Shown piece by piece: positions 53,648 through 63,145 of a stretch of 64,000 nt of DNA. Source of the DNA: Prevotellaceae bacterium. Its GTDB lineage: Bacteria; Bacteroidota; Bacteroidia; Bacteroidales; Bacteroidaceae. Positions within the stretch are counted from its first letter, which is position 1; each line of letters starts with the position of its first letter. The stretch is from NCBI GenBank assembly GCA_029219385.1, contig JAQXTH010000034.1:62001-126000 (forward strand), in the 5' to 3' direction. The position numbers and the translations under genes were made by a program. A model generated the notes under the pieces. That model did not search any database. It was not told where the DNA came from and saw only the letters and a program-made list of their open reading frames with translations.

Positions 53648-55345
53648 TTAATTTTTAAATGATACGACTTTTCGTGGATGATAAAAACCATCTTGACCTA
53701 TAAAAATAACTTCACCACTAATGTTGATAGGTTTACCATCGTCTATTATAATTTTGCTCGTAGACGTTACGTCATATTTATTACCACCGAAGAAGAATTC
53801 TATTAATCCTAAATTTAAGCTTATATCTATTTTGTCAAATATATCTTTATTTAAAATTTCTCCTGTAAAAACCTTAAAGTATCCCCGGAAATCATTATTA
53901 AGTTTTACTTGATAATCTGTTTGGATTAAACCAAGATTTACTGATACCTCTTTTTCACATGGAAGCACCATTCCTTGTGTTACGACCTCAATAACTTCGC
54001 TTTCCTTATCATTAATTACTAATTGCATCCATATATTGTTTGCAGCAGAAGGACAGATTTCAATTGTGTCATCAATATAACATAATCCATTAGCGACACT
54101 TTCCTGTGGTTTAGGATCTAAAAAGCGTTCGATTCGATATGGTTCTTTTATTAATTTTTCAAATTTTACGTTGCTGACACTATTATTATTATCATCATCT
54201 TTTATTTTCCCAATAGAACCAAAAACGCCTTCCCCATTGAATAGTTTTTGAACAGTATACCATTTACTGTGACCACCTGTTAAACACAGCAAATCTATAT
54301 CTTTTGCACCAATCCCATATAATGATTGGTATTTTTTAATTGCCGAACAAATCAGCCCATATAGATTGCGCCAATGTTGTTGCGTAAGAGATTCAAATAC
54401 TGCGCGGTCAAAATAGAATGATTTATTAACATCGTGACCTCCTGATTTACATCTAAGTAATTTAACAAAATCATCAGGAAGGTTTGATTTGTTGTCTAAT
54501 TTTAGAGCGTTAGACATAAAGCCATCTTTCCATTTTTTAGCAGAGAGTTCTTCGAAATCACCTTCTTCTAAAATTACGTTATATTTTCTGCAATATTGAT
54601 GAACATAATCGTAGAGTAGTTGATCTATTTCTCTACCACCATTTAAACAAGGATTGTCAACAGGTGGATATGGAAGCATATGATCAAGTGTATATTCACC
54701 ATCATTTTTTACTAAAAATCTGAAGATAGTAATGTCACTCGTTCCTGCTCCCATATCAAGCATGAAAACATGTAAAGGTTTATCAACCTGCAACAGTTTG
54801 CTCTCAACAAGACTACGTTTATGGTTGTGCAACATATTAAACATTGCAGCATTTGGCTCGTTTTGTCTAATTGGTTCATTTAGAGGCCTAAATCCCGCTT
54901 CTTTAATAATATCCGCCATTGCATCGTTCATACTATGCTTCCATTTTGCAGGAAAACTAAATGCTAACTCATAGGGCTCATATTCAAGATCAGGTATTTG
55001 ATTCTTTACTAATTTATAGATGTGTTCTTTAAAAAATTTTAGTATTAAATCCTCCGCTTGCTTTCTTTCTGGTGAATTTTTAGGCTGAAGCAAATCCATT
55101 TTAAAATTTATAAATAGTTGTCCTTGCGGTTCTTCTTGATTAAAAACAAAAGCGTGGTCGTTTATATATGCACTGATAGCCTCATGACCGTATGCATAAT
55201 ATCCATTAGCACTTTTATAAACAGCAGTAGGGATAATTTTATTCCCATTACTGTCTATTATCTCTTTTGTTTCGTTATCACCATCATTACAATACCGTAC
55301 AACAGTAGTACTTGTACCAAAATCTATTCCGATTCTTCTTGCCAT
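53648..55345 (-). CDS. Hsp70/DnaK-like actin-fold ATPase
   Basis: 565 residues. The nucleotide-binding domain includes IGIDFGTSTTVVRY (phosphate 1), MLDMGAGTSDITIF (phosphate 2) and LLCLTGGHSKWYTVQKLF (adenosine motif). The C-terminal about 120 residues are beta-rich (VSVNLGLIQTDYQVKLNN), in the place of a substrate-binding domain but without DnaK sequence. It is a non-canonical Hsp70, likely dedicated to this operon. Confidence 0.85.
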   Translation of the reverse strand: MARRIGIDFGTSTTVVRYCNDGDNETKEIIDSNGNKIIPTAVYKSANGYYAYGHEAISAYINDHAFVFNQEEPQGQLFINFKMDLLQPKNSPERKQAEDLILKFFKEHIYKLVKNQIPDLEYEPYELAFSFPAKWKHSMNDAMADIIKEAGFRPLNEPIRQNEPNAAMFNMLHNHKRSLVESKLLQVDKPLHVFMLDMGAGTSDITIFRFLVKNDGEYTLDHMLPYPPVDNPCLNGGREIDQLLYDYVHQYCRKYNVILEEGDFEELSAKKWKDGFMSNALKLDNKSNLPDDFVKLLRCKSGGHDVNKSFYFDRAVFESLTQQHWRNLYGLICSAIKKYQSLYGIGAKDIDLLCLTGGHSKWYTVQKLFNGEGVFGSIGKIKDDDNNNSVSNVKFEKLIKEPYRIERFLDPKPQESVANGLCYIDDTIEICPSAANNIWMQLVINDKESEVIEVVTQGMVLPCEKEVSVNLGLIQTDYQVKLNNDFRGYFKVFTGEILNKDIFDKIDISLNLGLIEFFFGGNKYDVTSTSKIIIDDGKPINISGEVIFIGQDGFYHPRKVVSFKN

Positions 55346-55389
55346 AATTTTAATTTATTTTATTTTATGTTATTTTACAATAATATATC

Positions 55390-56289
55390 CTACATATATG
55401 TTACATTAATATTACATTCTTCATCAAAACTTGCACTAATAACTTTATTGTTAGGTTCTATTTTTGTTGACTTAAGTATTCCATCTTTATACAGGATCAT
55501 AATATCAGTCCCCTTTGCTTTTATATAAAGAGCCTCTTTGTTTTGCTCAAATATAAATTTTTGTTGCATAATTCGATCGCTCATTATTCTAGGTTTTCCA
55601 TGTGAGTCAATATAAATATATCCATCGTCTGTTACAGCAAATGATATGACATCTTTATATAGCATCTGTTTTCCTGTGAATATAGTTTTAACATTCAGTG
55701 ATGAAAAGAAATTACCTTCTTCAGAAACTAAATTCAAATCATATAGATTATTTTGTAGGTGTGTAGGCATAAATTCTATAAATAAATTTTCAACCTCTGT
55801 CACATAAGTAAAATCTGTAGCGTATAGGGTAATGCTATCCTTTGTTCCAATTGTTATTATGGCAGGTTTATTGGAAATTCCATATACTTCTATCTTATGG
55901 TAACGAAGATTTATATTATCAAATGTTTCATTGGTATATGACGGCAAATCCAATCTTGTGCCAGCCTGAACTCTAATAATTGGGTTTGATAAATTAGGAA
56001 TACTTTCATGCTCTTCTATCTCCTCATTTCTAATAGGACGATCTATAAGTACCTCCAAAGCGTGAATCCCATTTTGGATTATTGATTCTTCAGCATCTTT
56101 ATCTTCATTAATCCAGGTGACAATATTATGATATGCATTTAGAAGTTCATTATTCCAATAATAAACTTTAGATGGATGCATATCACGGATAAATTGTCTT
56201 CTATTTTCCCAGAATTCATTGTAATCAAAATGTTTGGCAAAATCAGGAAGAGTTACTATCAGGTTATTCTTTAGTTTCATTTTCCTCAA
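55390..56289 (-). CDS. Hypothetical beta-rich protein
   Basis: 299 residues. N-terminal helices (DYNEFWENRRQFIRDM), then a beta-rich part (VQAGTRLDLPSYTNETF, VKTIFTGKQMLYKDVISF). No known family. 3 bp after the AAA+ gene and 44 bp before the Hsp70-like gene, so in the same operon and probably part of their complex. Confidence 0.6.
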   Translation of the reverse strand: MRKMKLKNNLIVTLPDFAKHFDYNEFWENRRQFIRDMHPSKVYYWNNELLNAYHNIVTWINEDKDAEESIIQNGIHALEVLIDRPIRNEEIEEHESIPNLSNPIIRVQAGTRLDLPSYTNETFDNINLRYHKIEVYGISNKPAIITIGTKDSITLYATDFTYVTEVENLFIEFMPTHLQNNLYDLNLVSEEGNFFSSLNVKTIFTGKQMLYKDVISFAVTDDGYIYIDSHGKPRIMSDRIMQQKFIFEQNKEALYIKAKGTDIMILYKDGILKSTKIEPNNKVISASFDEECNINVTYM

Positions 56290-56292
56290 ATC

Positions 56293-58269
56293 TTAAACAG
56301 TTCGTAATTCTTTTGAATAATGATTTATCGCACCTACAATTGTATAATATAGAACCTTGTCATATTCGTTCTCCCATCTTTTTGCAGAGTTCGGATCATG
56401 AATGTACAAGCGTTTATCTGTATCATAGCAATCAAAATCTAGGATACAATTACCTCCTGCTGGAACAAATTCATTTTCATGAAGCTTCAAAAAACACTTT
56501 ACAATGTCTTTGAGGTTAGTCTCTCCATAGGGTTTATAATTTCCTTCCTTAAAAATATTTCTCACCGCGTTCCCCATATTGGTTTCATTGTAGATGATAG
56601 TGCTATTATTATCCTTTGGTTCCGGGTAAATACGGAATTTAGCCTCCTTTATCAACGCAGAAATATCAGCACCTGTCATTAATTTATGTTTCGGTTTAGA
56701 AGATGAACTCCACATATATATAGGCGACTTTTCATTACCATGTTCATCCTTTATCCCCTCGTTGATATTTTTCAAAATACAAGCAGCAGTATCTGAAGTA
56801 CAACACTCATTTATAATCTTAAGCCAAAACGACTCTTCTTCCAATGCTGTAGCAAACAACTGTTTAGCTTGCTTATGTCGAAATCTAACAGGCATATTCT
56901 CGATTTCTGCATAATACGCTTTATTTTGTGCTTTTATGTTTGCTGCAAAGATTTTTGCACATTCTATTGCAGTTGGCATAAAAGTGAAGAATTTTCTATC
57001 AAAGCGTTCGGAGCGGAACAGCTCTGGGGGTAGGCAGCTTATATCATTTGATGTAGCAAAAACAAAACATGCGGCTGATTTCTCTTGCATCCATGTTAAA
57101 AATTTACCAAACATTCGGCGACCAACACCGCCATCACTCGATGACGCTCCTTGGGATGAACCAGAAAAAGCCTTTTCTATCTCATCTATCCATAGTACAC
57201 ATGGAGCCATCTGCTCTGCCATAGCAAGGGCATTAATCATATTGTGTTCGGATTCTCCCATTATTCCTCCTAATAGTGCTCCCATATCAAGTGATATCAA
57301 CGGCATATTTAATATTGTAGATGCAGTTTTAGCCATTAACGATTTACCAGACCCCGGAATACCTGAAATAAGCACACCATTAGGAATATCCATGTGTTGT
57401 CTCCTCGCTAATTCAGGATCTTCAAATATTGCTTTTCTTGCATATAGCCACCTTGTAATATTATCTAATCCAGCCACTCCTGATATGGTTGATTTTTCCC
57501 ATTTTAACCCTTGACTATTATCCAACATCTGTTTTTTTGCAGAACGGATAATATTCAAGACTTCGCTAGCATTTACATATTCGAATTCTATGTATTGTTC
57601 AGCAATCATCAAACTCAAAAGTTGGAGAATTTTGTTGCGACTAAATCCTCTGAAACTTATGATCATTTGACTTAATAGATGAGAACTTATTACCTCTGTA
57701 GGTATATTCTCAACCATCAATTTATTTAATGTTATGGCCTCTATTTCTTCGTCACTAAGAGCAGGCACTCTGACTATCTGAACATAAGGAGCAAACATAT
57801 CTGGGATTACTTCTTCTTTAGGAGATACCACAATGTATAACGATCGTTTAACTGCATCTGTAATACCAGGGTTGGTTTGATTCTCCGATTTTTTAATGCC
57901 CAAATACAGCGAAATATAGTTCTTAACATTATTGGATACACTATTCCAATCACTGATATATGACACAATGATAGATGGAATTTTTATGTTATCAGAATTT
58001 CCTCCTATCTTGTAGTTATCAACAATACTTTTGAATGTACCATTAGTATTGTCAATTTCAGCAATTTCATTAACCTCAAGTTTAGTTATCTCATTATTTC
58101 TTGAGCATACACGAGGTACTAAAGAATCTATACAATCATTCCCATAGAGAAGTTCTTGTATTATTTCCAATTGATCTGTTGGAATATATACTATCGGAGT
58201 ATGAGCAAGCATTGCTCTTTTTACATCTTCAAGCATACGACCCAATTGTGTTTTATTAAACTCCATCAT
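56293..58269 (-). CDS. Ycf46-like AAA+ ATPase
   Basis: 658 residues. N-terminal sensor-like region (HTPIVYIPTDQLEIIQELLY), then an AAA+ module (about 250-480): IPGSGKSLMAKTASTI (P-loop 303-310), VLWIDEIEKAFSG (Walker B 361-363), FVFATSNDISCLPPELFRSERFD (sensor 1 and second-region Arg). This matches Ycf46-type AAA proteins, which remodel protein complexes. A helical C-terminal region follows. Confidence 0.85.
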   Translation of the reverse strand: MMEFNKTQLGRMLEDVKRAMLAHTPIVYIPTDQLEIIQELLYGNDCIDSLVPRVCSRNNEITKLEVNEIAEIDNTNGTFKSIVDNYKIGGNSDNIKIPSIIVSYISDWNSVSNNVKNYISLYLGIKKSENQTNPGITDAVKRSLYIVVSPKEEVIPDMFAPYVQIVRVPALSDEEIEAITLNKLMVENIPTEVISSHLLSQMIISFRGFSRNKILQLLSLMIAEQYIEFEYVNASEVLNIIRSAKKQMLDNSQGLKWEKSTISGVAGLDNITRWLYARKAIFEDPELARRQHMDIPNGVLISGIPGSGKSLMAKTASTILNMPLISLDMGALLGGIMGESEHNMINALAMAEQMAPCVLWIDEIEKAFSGSSQGASSSDGGVGRRMFGKFLTWMQEKSAACFVFATSNDISCLPPELFRSERFDRKFFTFMPTAIECAKIFAANIKAQNKAYYAEIENMPVRFRHKQAKQLFATALEEESFWLKIINECCTSDTAACILKNINEGIKDEHGNEKSPIYMWSSSSKPKHKLMTGADISALIKEAKFRIYPEPKDNNSTIIYNETNMGNAVRNIFKEGNYKPYGETNLKDIVKCFLKLHENEFVPAGGNCILDFDCYDTDKRLYIHDPNSAKRWENEYDKVLYYTIVGAINHYSKELRTV

Positions 58270-58278
58270 TGCATTATA

Positions 58279-58698
58279 TTATTTTTCAATAATCTCAATA
58301 TCTTCTTTATTCTCTTCTTCATCAATGCTTGATTCTTTAGAATTGAGTTTTTCCAGAACCTTTTCTAACATTTCTTTGTCAGATTCTGTTACAGTTTGAG
58401 GTGCTTTGTGTTGCTCTATTTCCATATACCTCATAGCAATAGCAGGTTCACGGCGAATCCAATCCAACATAAGAATAGCTCTTATCGGTTTCATTTTATC
58501 ATTATTGATAAGTTCCTCCAAAGAAATATCGTGATATTCCACATATGGAATCTTTCCTTCAATAACATCCAAAACTGCAAGTTTCAATTCGTTTGGCAAC
58601 TGTCGAATTTTCTGTATTGTTCTACAAGCATTGATCGGATTAGCATCCTCTTCTGTTACTAAATAATTGAACAACTGTATATATTTAATAATTTTCAT
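58279..58698 (-). CDS. Acidic hypothetical protein
   Basis: 139 residues, helical, with an acidic tail (SIDEEENKEDIEIIEK). No family recognised. Sits 9 bp upstream of the AAA+ gene and may be its adaptor. Confidence 0.55.
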   Translation of the reverse strand: MKIIKYIQLFNYLVTEEDANPINACRTIQKIRQLPNELKLAVLDVIEGKIPYVEYHDISLEELINNDKMKPIRAILMLDWIRREPAIAMRYMEIEQHKAPQTVTESDKEMLEKVLEKLNSKESSIDEEENKEDIEIIEK

Positions 58699-58713
58699 AT
58701 ATTCTATTATTTA

Positions 58714-59409
58714 TTATATAACTTCAAATTGTCTTTCTCCCTTGAGTATCGTTTCAAATCCAAAAGCATCGAATTCAACAGGTTGTTTTCGATACAACTC
58801 ATCACTCACACAAGTCGGGATGTAATGGTTGAAATTTTCTGCCCAGATTTTTATCTGTTCGTCCGAATAGCCATAGTCTTTTATACCATTAAGTTTTCCC
58901 TCTACTGCTGCCCATTGGCGAGCATGCTTTAACTCATGGAATATTGTATAAACTTGTTCTTCTATCAATTTTGGCTCTCCGGATAAAATAAATGCTACAT
59001 TGATATGAAGTGATCTGTCAGAATGGCTATAATAACCGCAATAGCCACAAGTTGGTGGTTCATCCGTTGAATAAAAATCAACCGTTCCAACATTTACATC
59101 CATTAATTGTTGAGCATCTTCTACCATTCTTTCAAAAAGACTTAACAACTCTTCCTTTGACATATTTTGAGTACGTTCGTTTATGCCATTTGGAAAAACT
59201 TGATATAAATACTCTTTACATCTTAATGCCATTTCCACATCTGGTTTCTCTGGACGATATTCTGCGTCCATCTTTTCCAATTGCTCTATATACCCACTGT
59301 TTTGTTGGATATATTCTCTCTTTTCTCTCCAAAATCTAATTCTTCCAAATACATATTGAAGAGCATACGAGACTCCGGCAATTAACAATGCTATACCAAT
59401 TTCTATCAT
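58714..59409 (-). CDS. Membrane-anchored putative metallopeptidase (HELKH)
   Basis: 231 residues with an N-terminal membrane helix (IEIGIALLIAGVSYALQYVF) and an HExxH motif in VYTIFHELKHARQW (about residue 166); GLU residues near 195 could give the third ligand. A CGYCGY pair lies near residue 121. Second HExxH protein of the operon, unrelated in sequence to the one at 49383. Preceded by a hairpin (59424-59482). Confidence 0.65.
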   Translation of the reverse strand: MIEIGIALLIAGVSYALQYVFGRIRFWREKREYIQQNSGYIEQLEKMDAEYRPEKPDVEMALRCKEYLYQVFPNGINERTQNMSKEELLSLFERMVEDAQQLMDVNVGTVDFYSTDEPPTCGYCGYYSHSDRSLHINVAFILSGEPKLIEEQVYTIFHELKHARQWAAVEGKLNGIKDYGYSDEQIKIWAENFNHYIPTCVSDELYRKQPVEFDAFGFETILKGERQFEVI

Positions 59410-59423
59410 AGTAAATATAAATT

Positions 59424-59482
59424 AATAGCCACAACACTCCTTAAAATGTGCATATATAACTTCTAAGGGTGTTGTGGCTATT
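59424..59482 (-). terminator. Hairpin inside operon 2
   Basis: AATAGCCACAACACTCCTTA pairs with TAAGGGTGTTGTGGCTATT (one mismatch, near-perfect 19 bp) around 20 nt. It separates the sigma/anti-sigma pair from the downstream effectors and may attenuate or process the transcript. Confidence 0.75.
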
Positions 59483-59505
59483 CATAATAATTGCATTATT
59501 AAAGA

Positions 59506-60915
59506 TTACATTGTTGATACTATTACATTATCATCATTCTGTTGCACCTCAACTATTGACTTTTTTTGAAAAAGCGAAACAAACCAATCCTTGATACCTC
59601 GCAGTACCACAAATATGCTTGGCCATACAGTTTCTCTCCATGTGTCAACAACAACATCAAAAATTCGAGAAGACCAGTTTATGATTTTTTCTCCAGCATT
59701 GAATGCACTATTAGTCAAGGACCAAACGACAAACAAAGAAGCAAGGAAAGCACCAATTGTTGCAATAGTTGTAGAACCAAAAGCTACCATAAACATCACC
59801 ATAGATAGTGTACCAATGGCTGTGATGCAATTAAAAGCTACATATGCGAGTAACGAGAATAATGCGATACCTCCAATAATCTTCAGAACCTTGATGGCTT
59901 TATCTACAGTTGTTCGTCCAGAATTCAAGTCATTCATGACATGCATTTCTTCAATTCCTGCTGCAACGGAAATAGCAATTGCTTCCGGAGTCAACTCCTG
60001 TCCTCTGAGCGATTCTAATTCTTCATTCTGATATGCAATGTAGGTTGCCATTGATGTAATCATCTTTTCTCGCATATCCTGTTCGGAATTAATTACAACA
60101 CTTTCAACCGCTTCAGAACCGTTCGGCAATTCATCAATTAGTTCCTTAAGGCTTTCAAGAGACCCCAGACAGAAATTATTGTTCTTAAGCAATTGACCAA
60201 TTTTGTCTTCTACATCGCATAGCATTTCCTCTGTAACTTCATCTTTAACAATCAATCTTTGACGAATTGTTTGAAAATTCTCTATCTGGGAAGCTTGCTC
60301 TGTAGAGAGATTGCCAACGCTTAGAGTTTGTAATGCCGCAAGGAAGTTGATATAAAGTTCATACTTCTCATTAATTGGCATTTCTGAAGCTAACTCTTTC
60401 AACTCGGTTGCGTAATCAAATTCTCCATTTTCCAATGCTTTCTTCAAATTAGCATTGAATGAAACAATGCCAGATTCCAAACCATTGGTGATAGCATGTG
60501 CATCTTCAAGAAGTGCTCCTGGTCGCTGAGATAGATAAAACGTCACCAAATTCTCTTTTAGAGACAATTCTGAATTGTAAGACTCATTAAAATTCACTAC
60601 AAGATCCTGAACTTTCAAGATTTCTTCTTTAGATAATTTGTTTTCCATTGTTGAATTTTTTAAAATTAAACTGTTGTTGTTTGTTTCTTTTGAGTCATTA
60701 TATAGTGATGTTCTATCTTTTGTAGTAATACTTTTTTCGTCTATTCCTAACAAATCATCAGCATAGTCTTTGTTAATTGAATGGTTTAATATACTTGCTT
60801 GAAGCGAAACATTAATTTCACCATCTTTAATTAATGTCTTTTCAATTTCAATCATCTTTGCCTGTGGAAGATCATTATTCACAAAACGACAAAATGTAAT
60901 ATCATCTACTCCCAT
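59506..60915 (-). CDS. Membrane protein with anti-sigma-like N terminus
   Basis: 469 residues. The first 45 (DITFCRFVNNDLPQAKMIEI, then EKTLIKDGEIN) match the anti-sigma-like N terminus of the protein at 32917 in layout (DI..F..F...L...M..I). A long helical region (95-310) follows, then two or three membrane helices (about 345-400, GIALFSLLAYVAFNCITAIG and IGAFLASLFVVWSLTN) and a C-terminal cytoplasmic tail. A membrane-tethered regulator of the sigma factor 6 bp upstream is the natural reading. No peptidase site seen. Confidence 0.55.
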   Translation of the reverse strand: MGVDDITFCRFVNNDLPQAKMIEIEKTLIKDGEINVSLQASILNHSINKDYADDLLGIDEKSITTKDRTSLYNDSKETNNNSLILKNSTMENKLSKEEILKVQDLVVNFNESYNSELSLKENLVTFYLSQRPGALLEDAHAITNGLESGIVSFNANLKKALENGEFDYATELKELASEMPINEKYELYINFLAALQTLSVGNLSTEQASQIENFQTIRQRLIVKDEVTEEMLCDVEDKIGQLLKNNNFCLGSLESLKELIDELPNGSEAVESVVINSEQDMREKMITSMATYIAYQNEELESLRGQELTPEAIAISVAAGIEEMHVMNDLNSGRTTVDKAIKVLKIIGGIALFSLLAYVAFNCITAIGTLSMVMFMVAFGSTTIATIGAFLASLFVVWSLTNSAFNAGEKIINWSSRIFDVVVDTWRETVWPSIFVVLRGIKDWFVSLFQKKSIVEVQQNDDNVIVSTM

Positions 60916-60921
60916 AATTAT

Positions 60922-61623
60922 TTAAAACTCATTTTTTATTGATCTAAAATTATCTTGCAAATGCTTTAGTGCATATCCTTTTAAGAGAGACAAAGCATCT
61001 TGACGTTGTTTGTTTGTCCATGATTGTTTGACTTCATCAGATGTCAGTCCGTCTTTTGGTCTTGGGTGTATATATTGTTCCAACAGAGGAAATGCATCTA
61101 ATGCAGGCATCTTTTCTATAACTAAGTAGTGTAAAACTAAACGATAGCGTTCTGATAACATTTGATATGCTTTTCTAACACATTTCGTTTGCATATCATC
61201 TTCTTCGTCGAATGCAGACTCACATCTAATAAGAGACTCATAATCTACATATTCTAGCAATTCTCCGTCTTTTTCTAGTTTTCGTTTTTCTTTATTTGAC
61301 AATTTGCAAAAATACCTACAAGTAATATTTGAAGTATAAGTACTTAATAAACAATTGATACCTTTGTATAAATCAACGCGATGCCATAAAGGCTTTTCTG
61401 CTTGTTTATCGTATGGAAAACTTAAAAACATATAATATTCGGCTGTTATATCGCGATGCATTATTGAATATTCTATATGCTTCATTATGGGCATCCCTAT
61501 CTCTGTTAAATAATAAAACACGGCCTTAGTATCATTAGAAACAACCATTTTTGCCAATTCTTTATTGGCATAATAATCAGTGTCATTATTAAGCCGCTTT
61601 TTGAAATCATTCCAGTCTGTCAT
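60922..61623 (-). CDS. Divergent ECF-like sigma factor (operon 2)
   Basis: 233 residues. N-terminal helices like sigma region 2 (ELAKMVVSNDTKAVFYYLTE, FLSFPYDKQAEKPLWHRVDL) and a C-terminal region 4-like half (RKAYQMLSERYRLVLHYLVI then PALDAFPLLEQYI, RQDALSLLKGYALKHLQ). Residues 20-120 share spacing with the sigma factor at 33392 (D..A.FYYL..I..P). Weaker match than that protein. First regulator of operon 2, so probably its activator. Confidence 0.55.
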   Translation of the reverse strand: MTDWNDFKKRLNNDTDYYANKELAKMVVSNDTKAVFYYLTEIGMPIMKHIEYSIMHRDITAEYYMFLSFPYDKQAEKPLWHRVDLYKGINCLLSTYTSNITCRYFCKLSNKEKRKLEKDGELLEYVDYESLIRCESAFDEEDDMQTKCVRKAYQMLSERYRLVLHYLVIEKMPALDAFPLLEQYIHPRPKDGLTSDEVKQSWTNKQRQDALSLLKGYALKHLQDNFRSIKNEF

Positions 61624-61640
61624 AAATAACTATATTAATA

Positions 61641-62069
61641 TTATCGAATCCTTCTTATATATTTCCACACACTTTTAAACACTTTACTTGCATTCTTACC
61701 GCCTCTTATTCTTGTACCCGATGAAGCTGAAGAAGGTATATACTTCCAGGTTCCAATACATTGATTTCCCCAATAAAGAGATACTGTGTCCCCGAATGTG
61801 AAGTTAATTCCATTTGCTTTGCCTATGGTTATATATTTTCCATATTCCCATACAAAAGGAAAAGCATACATATCGGTTCCATTAATCACAAGAGAGATAT
61901 TTTGAAGATTTTGTCCCCAACCATTATACACATAAGAATTTTTACATGCAAAATAGGGTTCTTTATCAACCCAAGCGTCAGGATCTGCATGATAGAACCC
62001 CCCATAGAACTGAGCACTTACACTAAGAGTTGTAAATGCAAAAACTAATGTAATTACTAAATTCTTCAT
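61641..62069 (-). CDS. Secreted hypothetical protein ahead of operon 2
   Basis: 142 residues from ATG 62069 (MKNLVITLVFAFTTLSVSAQ is a clear signal peptide); the frame continues to 62126 without sense. The body is beta-rich with tryptophans and ends in a basic tail (SKVFKSVWKYIRRIR). No family recognised. 17 bp before the sigma gene. Confidence 0.6.
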   Translation of the reverse strand: MKNLVITLVFAFTTLSVSAQFYGGFYHADPDAWVDKEPYFACKNSYVYNGWGQNLQNISLVINGTDMYAFPFVWEYGKYITIGKANGINFTFGDTVSLYWGNQCIGTWKYIPSSASSGTRIRGGKNASKVFKSVWKYIRRIR

Positions 62070-62473
62070 TTTCTTATATTTTTTATATTGGAATGCGCGA
62101 TTATTCGATAATTCTGTGCTTGCCATATTTTCTGTTTTAAACTCCTGATTGTGGGAAGAAAAACTATAACATTATGAGTTACAATATAGTTGTATATTTT
62201 TCTTTCTAGTCCAAAGGTTGTTATGGGTGCATATCAACAAAGTGTGTCAAAAGAAGTGTTTTTTGATTTATGACTCTTTCTTTTATGTGATACACTATTG
62301 GTGGATACCCTTGTATATAAGTTTCCAACCTGTGAGGTATTAATTTCAGGGAGGACGCAGGAGGTAAGTCCTACATTGGGAGGGGATTGCTTTCTACCTC
62401 CATTGAATTTTATATCTGATGTGGTGCAATACATATTTATATCGTGATGGCATCTTGTTAGAATATAAAACAC

Positions 62474-62941
62474 AAAAAAGCGTGGAGACCTCTTGTTGTT
62501 TATTCTTCCTGTTCCGGCTCTAGCAAATGCCAATCATAGTAGAACAAACAACGTTGGTGTCCACGCCGATATGATATACCTACCGTTAAGAGACCTCGGT
62601 AAACAACAATTTGTGCTTGCTTGTACGATAAAACAACAAACATGCAACGTATGCTTACAAGGTCTCCACGGGGTTGATGCTATCACACCCGGGACATCTA
62701 CCGCTGACTTGGTCTGAGAAACTATGATCCTAAATGAACTTGCTAGATTCGAACAGGAACCCCAAACACCGCGTCGGTAAACGCCTTCAATATGTCTTTT
62801 GACTACCTCTTCCCACCTAATACCCGCTTTGTGTAGATTATCTGTGAATTTGTTGTAATTGTTATTACCGAAGCACTACACTTGGCACGGCGTGGACCTG
62901 TTGCATATCTGCTATTGAAGCAATAACAACAATGGTAATCT
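62474..62941 (-). ncRNA. Structured ~460-nt RNA with promoter box and terminator
   Basis: A -7 box (TATCTTTG) at 62954-62947 and a hairpin GCGTGGACACC/GGTCTCCACGC (62566-62480) followed by T6 define a minus-strand transcript. A 5' hairpin pairs TTGTTATT with AATAACAA. The 3' strand GGTCTCCACG can instead pair with CGTGGAGACC (62670-62661), and 62568-62559 can pair with GGTCCACGCC (62898-62889), so several helices exclude each other. The RNA is not recognisable as tmRNA (no tag frame) or RNase P RNA (no P4 motif). 6S-like closing geometry is a possibility. It is unassigned. Confidence 0.55.
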
Positions 62942-62946
62942 GTGAG

Positions 62947-62954
62947 CAAAGATA
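62947..62954 (-). promoter_or_regulatory. -7 box TATCTTTG of the structured RNA
   Basis: TAnnTTTG match about 7 bp before the apparent 5' end of the RNA; no clear -33 TTTG. Confidence 0.5.
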
Positions 62955-63101
62955 CAAAATTTTTCTTAATGCGTATGTTTTTGGTGAAAAAATATTATCA
63001 AATCTTAATTTTTTTGCGAGAAATTGTAGCACATGATTAGACAAATATTTTTCCCTGCAACCTTTGCCAATTTAACATATTGGCGTTCGATAAACAATAA
63101 G

Positions 63102-63145
63102 AAAAAAATCTCACCCAAAACTATTGTGGAGGGTGAGATTTTTTG
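63102..63145 (-). terminator. Terminator after the alkaline phosphatase gene
   Basis: AAATCTCACCC pairs with GGGTGAGATTT; A-run and T-run on both sides allow use in both directions. Confidence 0.85.

Noticed and set aside
62234..62533. 99-codon minus frame reaching into the structured RNA
   Set aside because: It crosses the RNA's terminator hairpin, its composition is not protein-like over most of its length, and it has no plausible promoter.
62730..62760. tRNA-like T-loop sequence GTTCGAATC on the minus strand
   Set aside because: The flanking bases do not form a T stem, and no D or anticodon arm is present.
62474..62941. tmRNA or RNase P RNA as identity of the structured RNA
   Set aside because: No tag-peptide frame ending in AA, no CCA-type acceptor pairing between the ends, and no conserved P4 segments of RNase P RNA were found.
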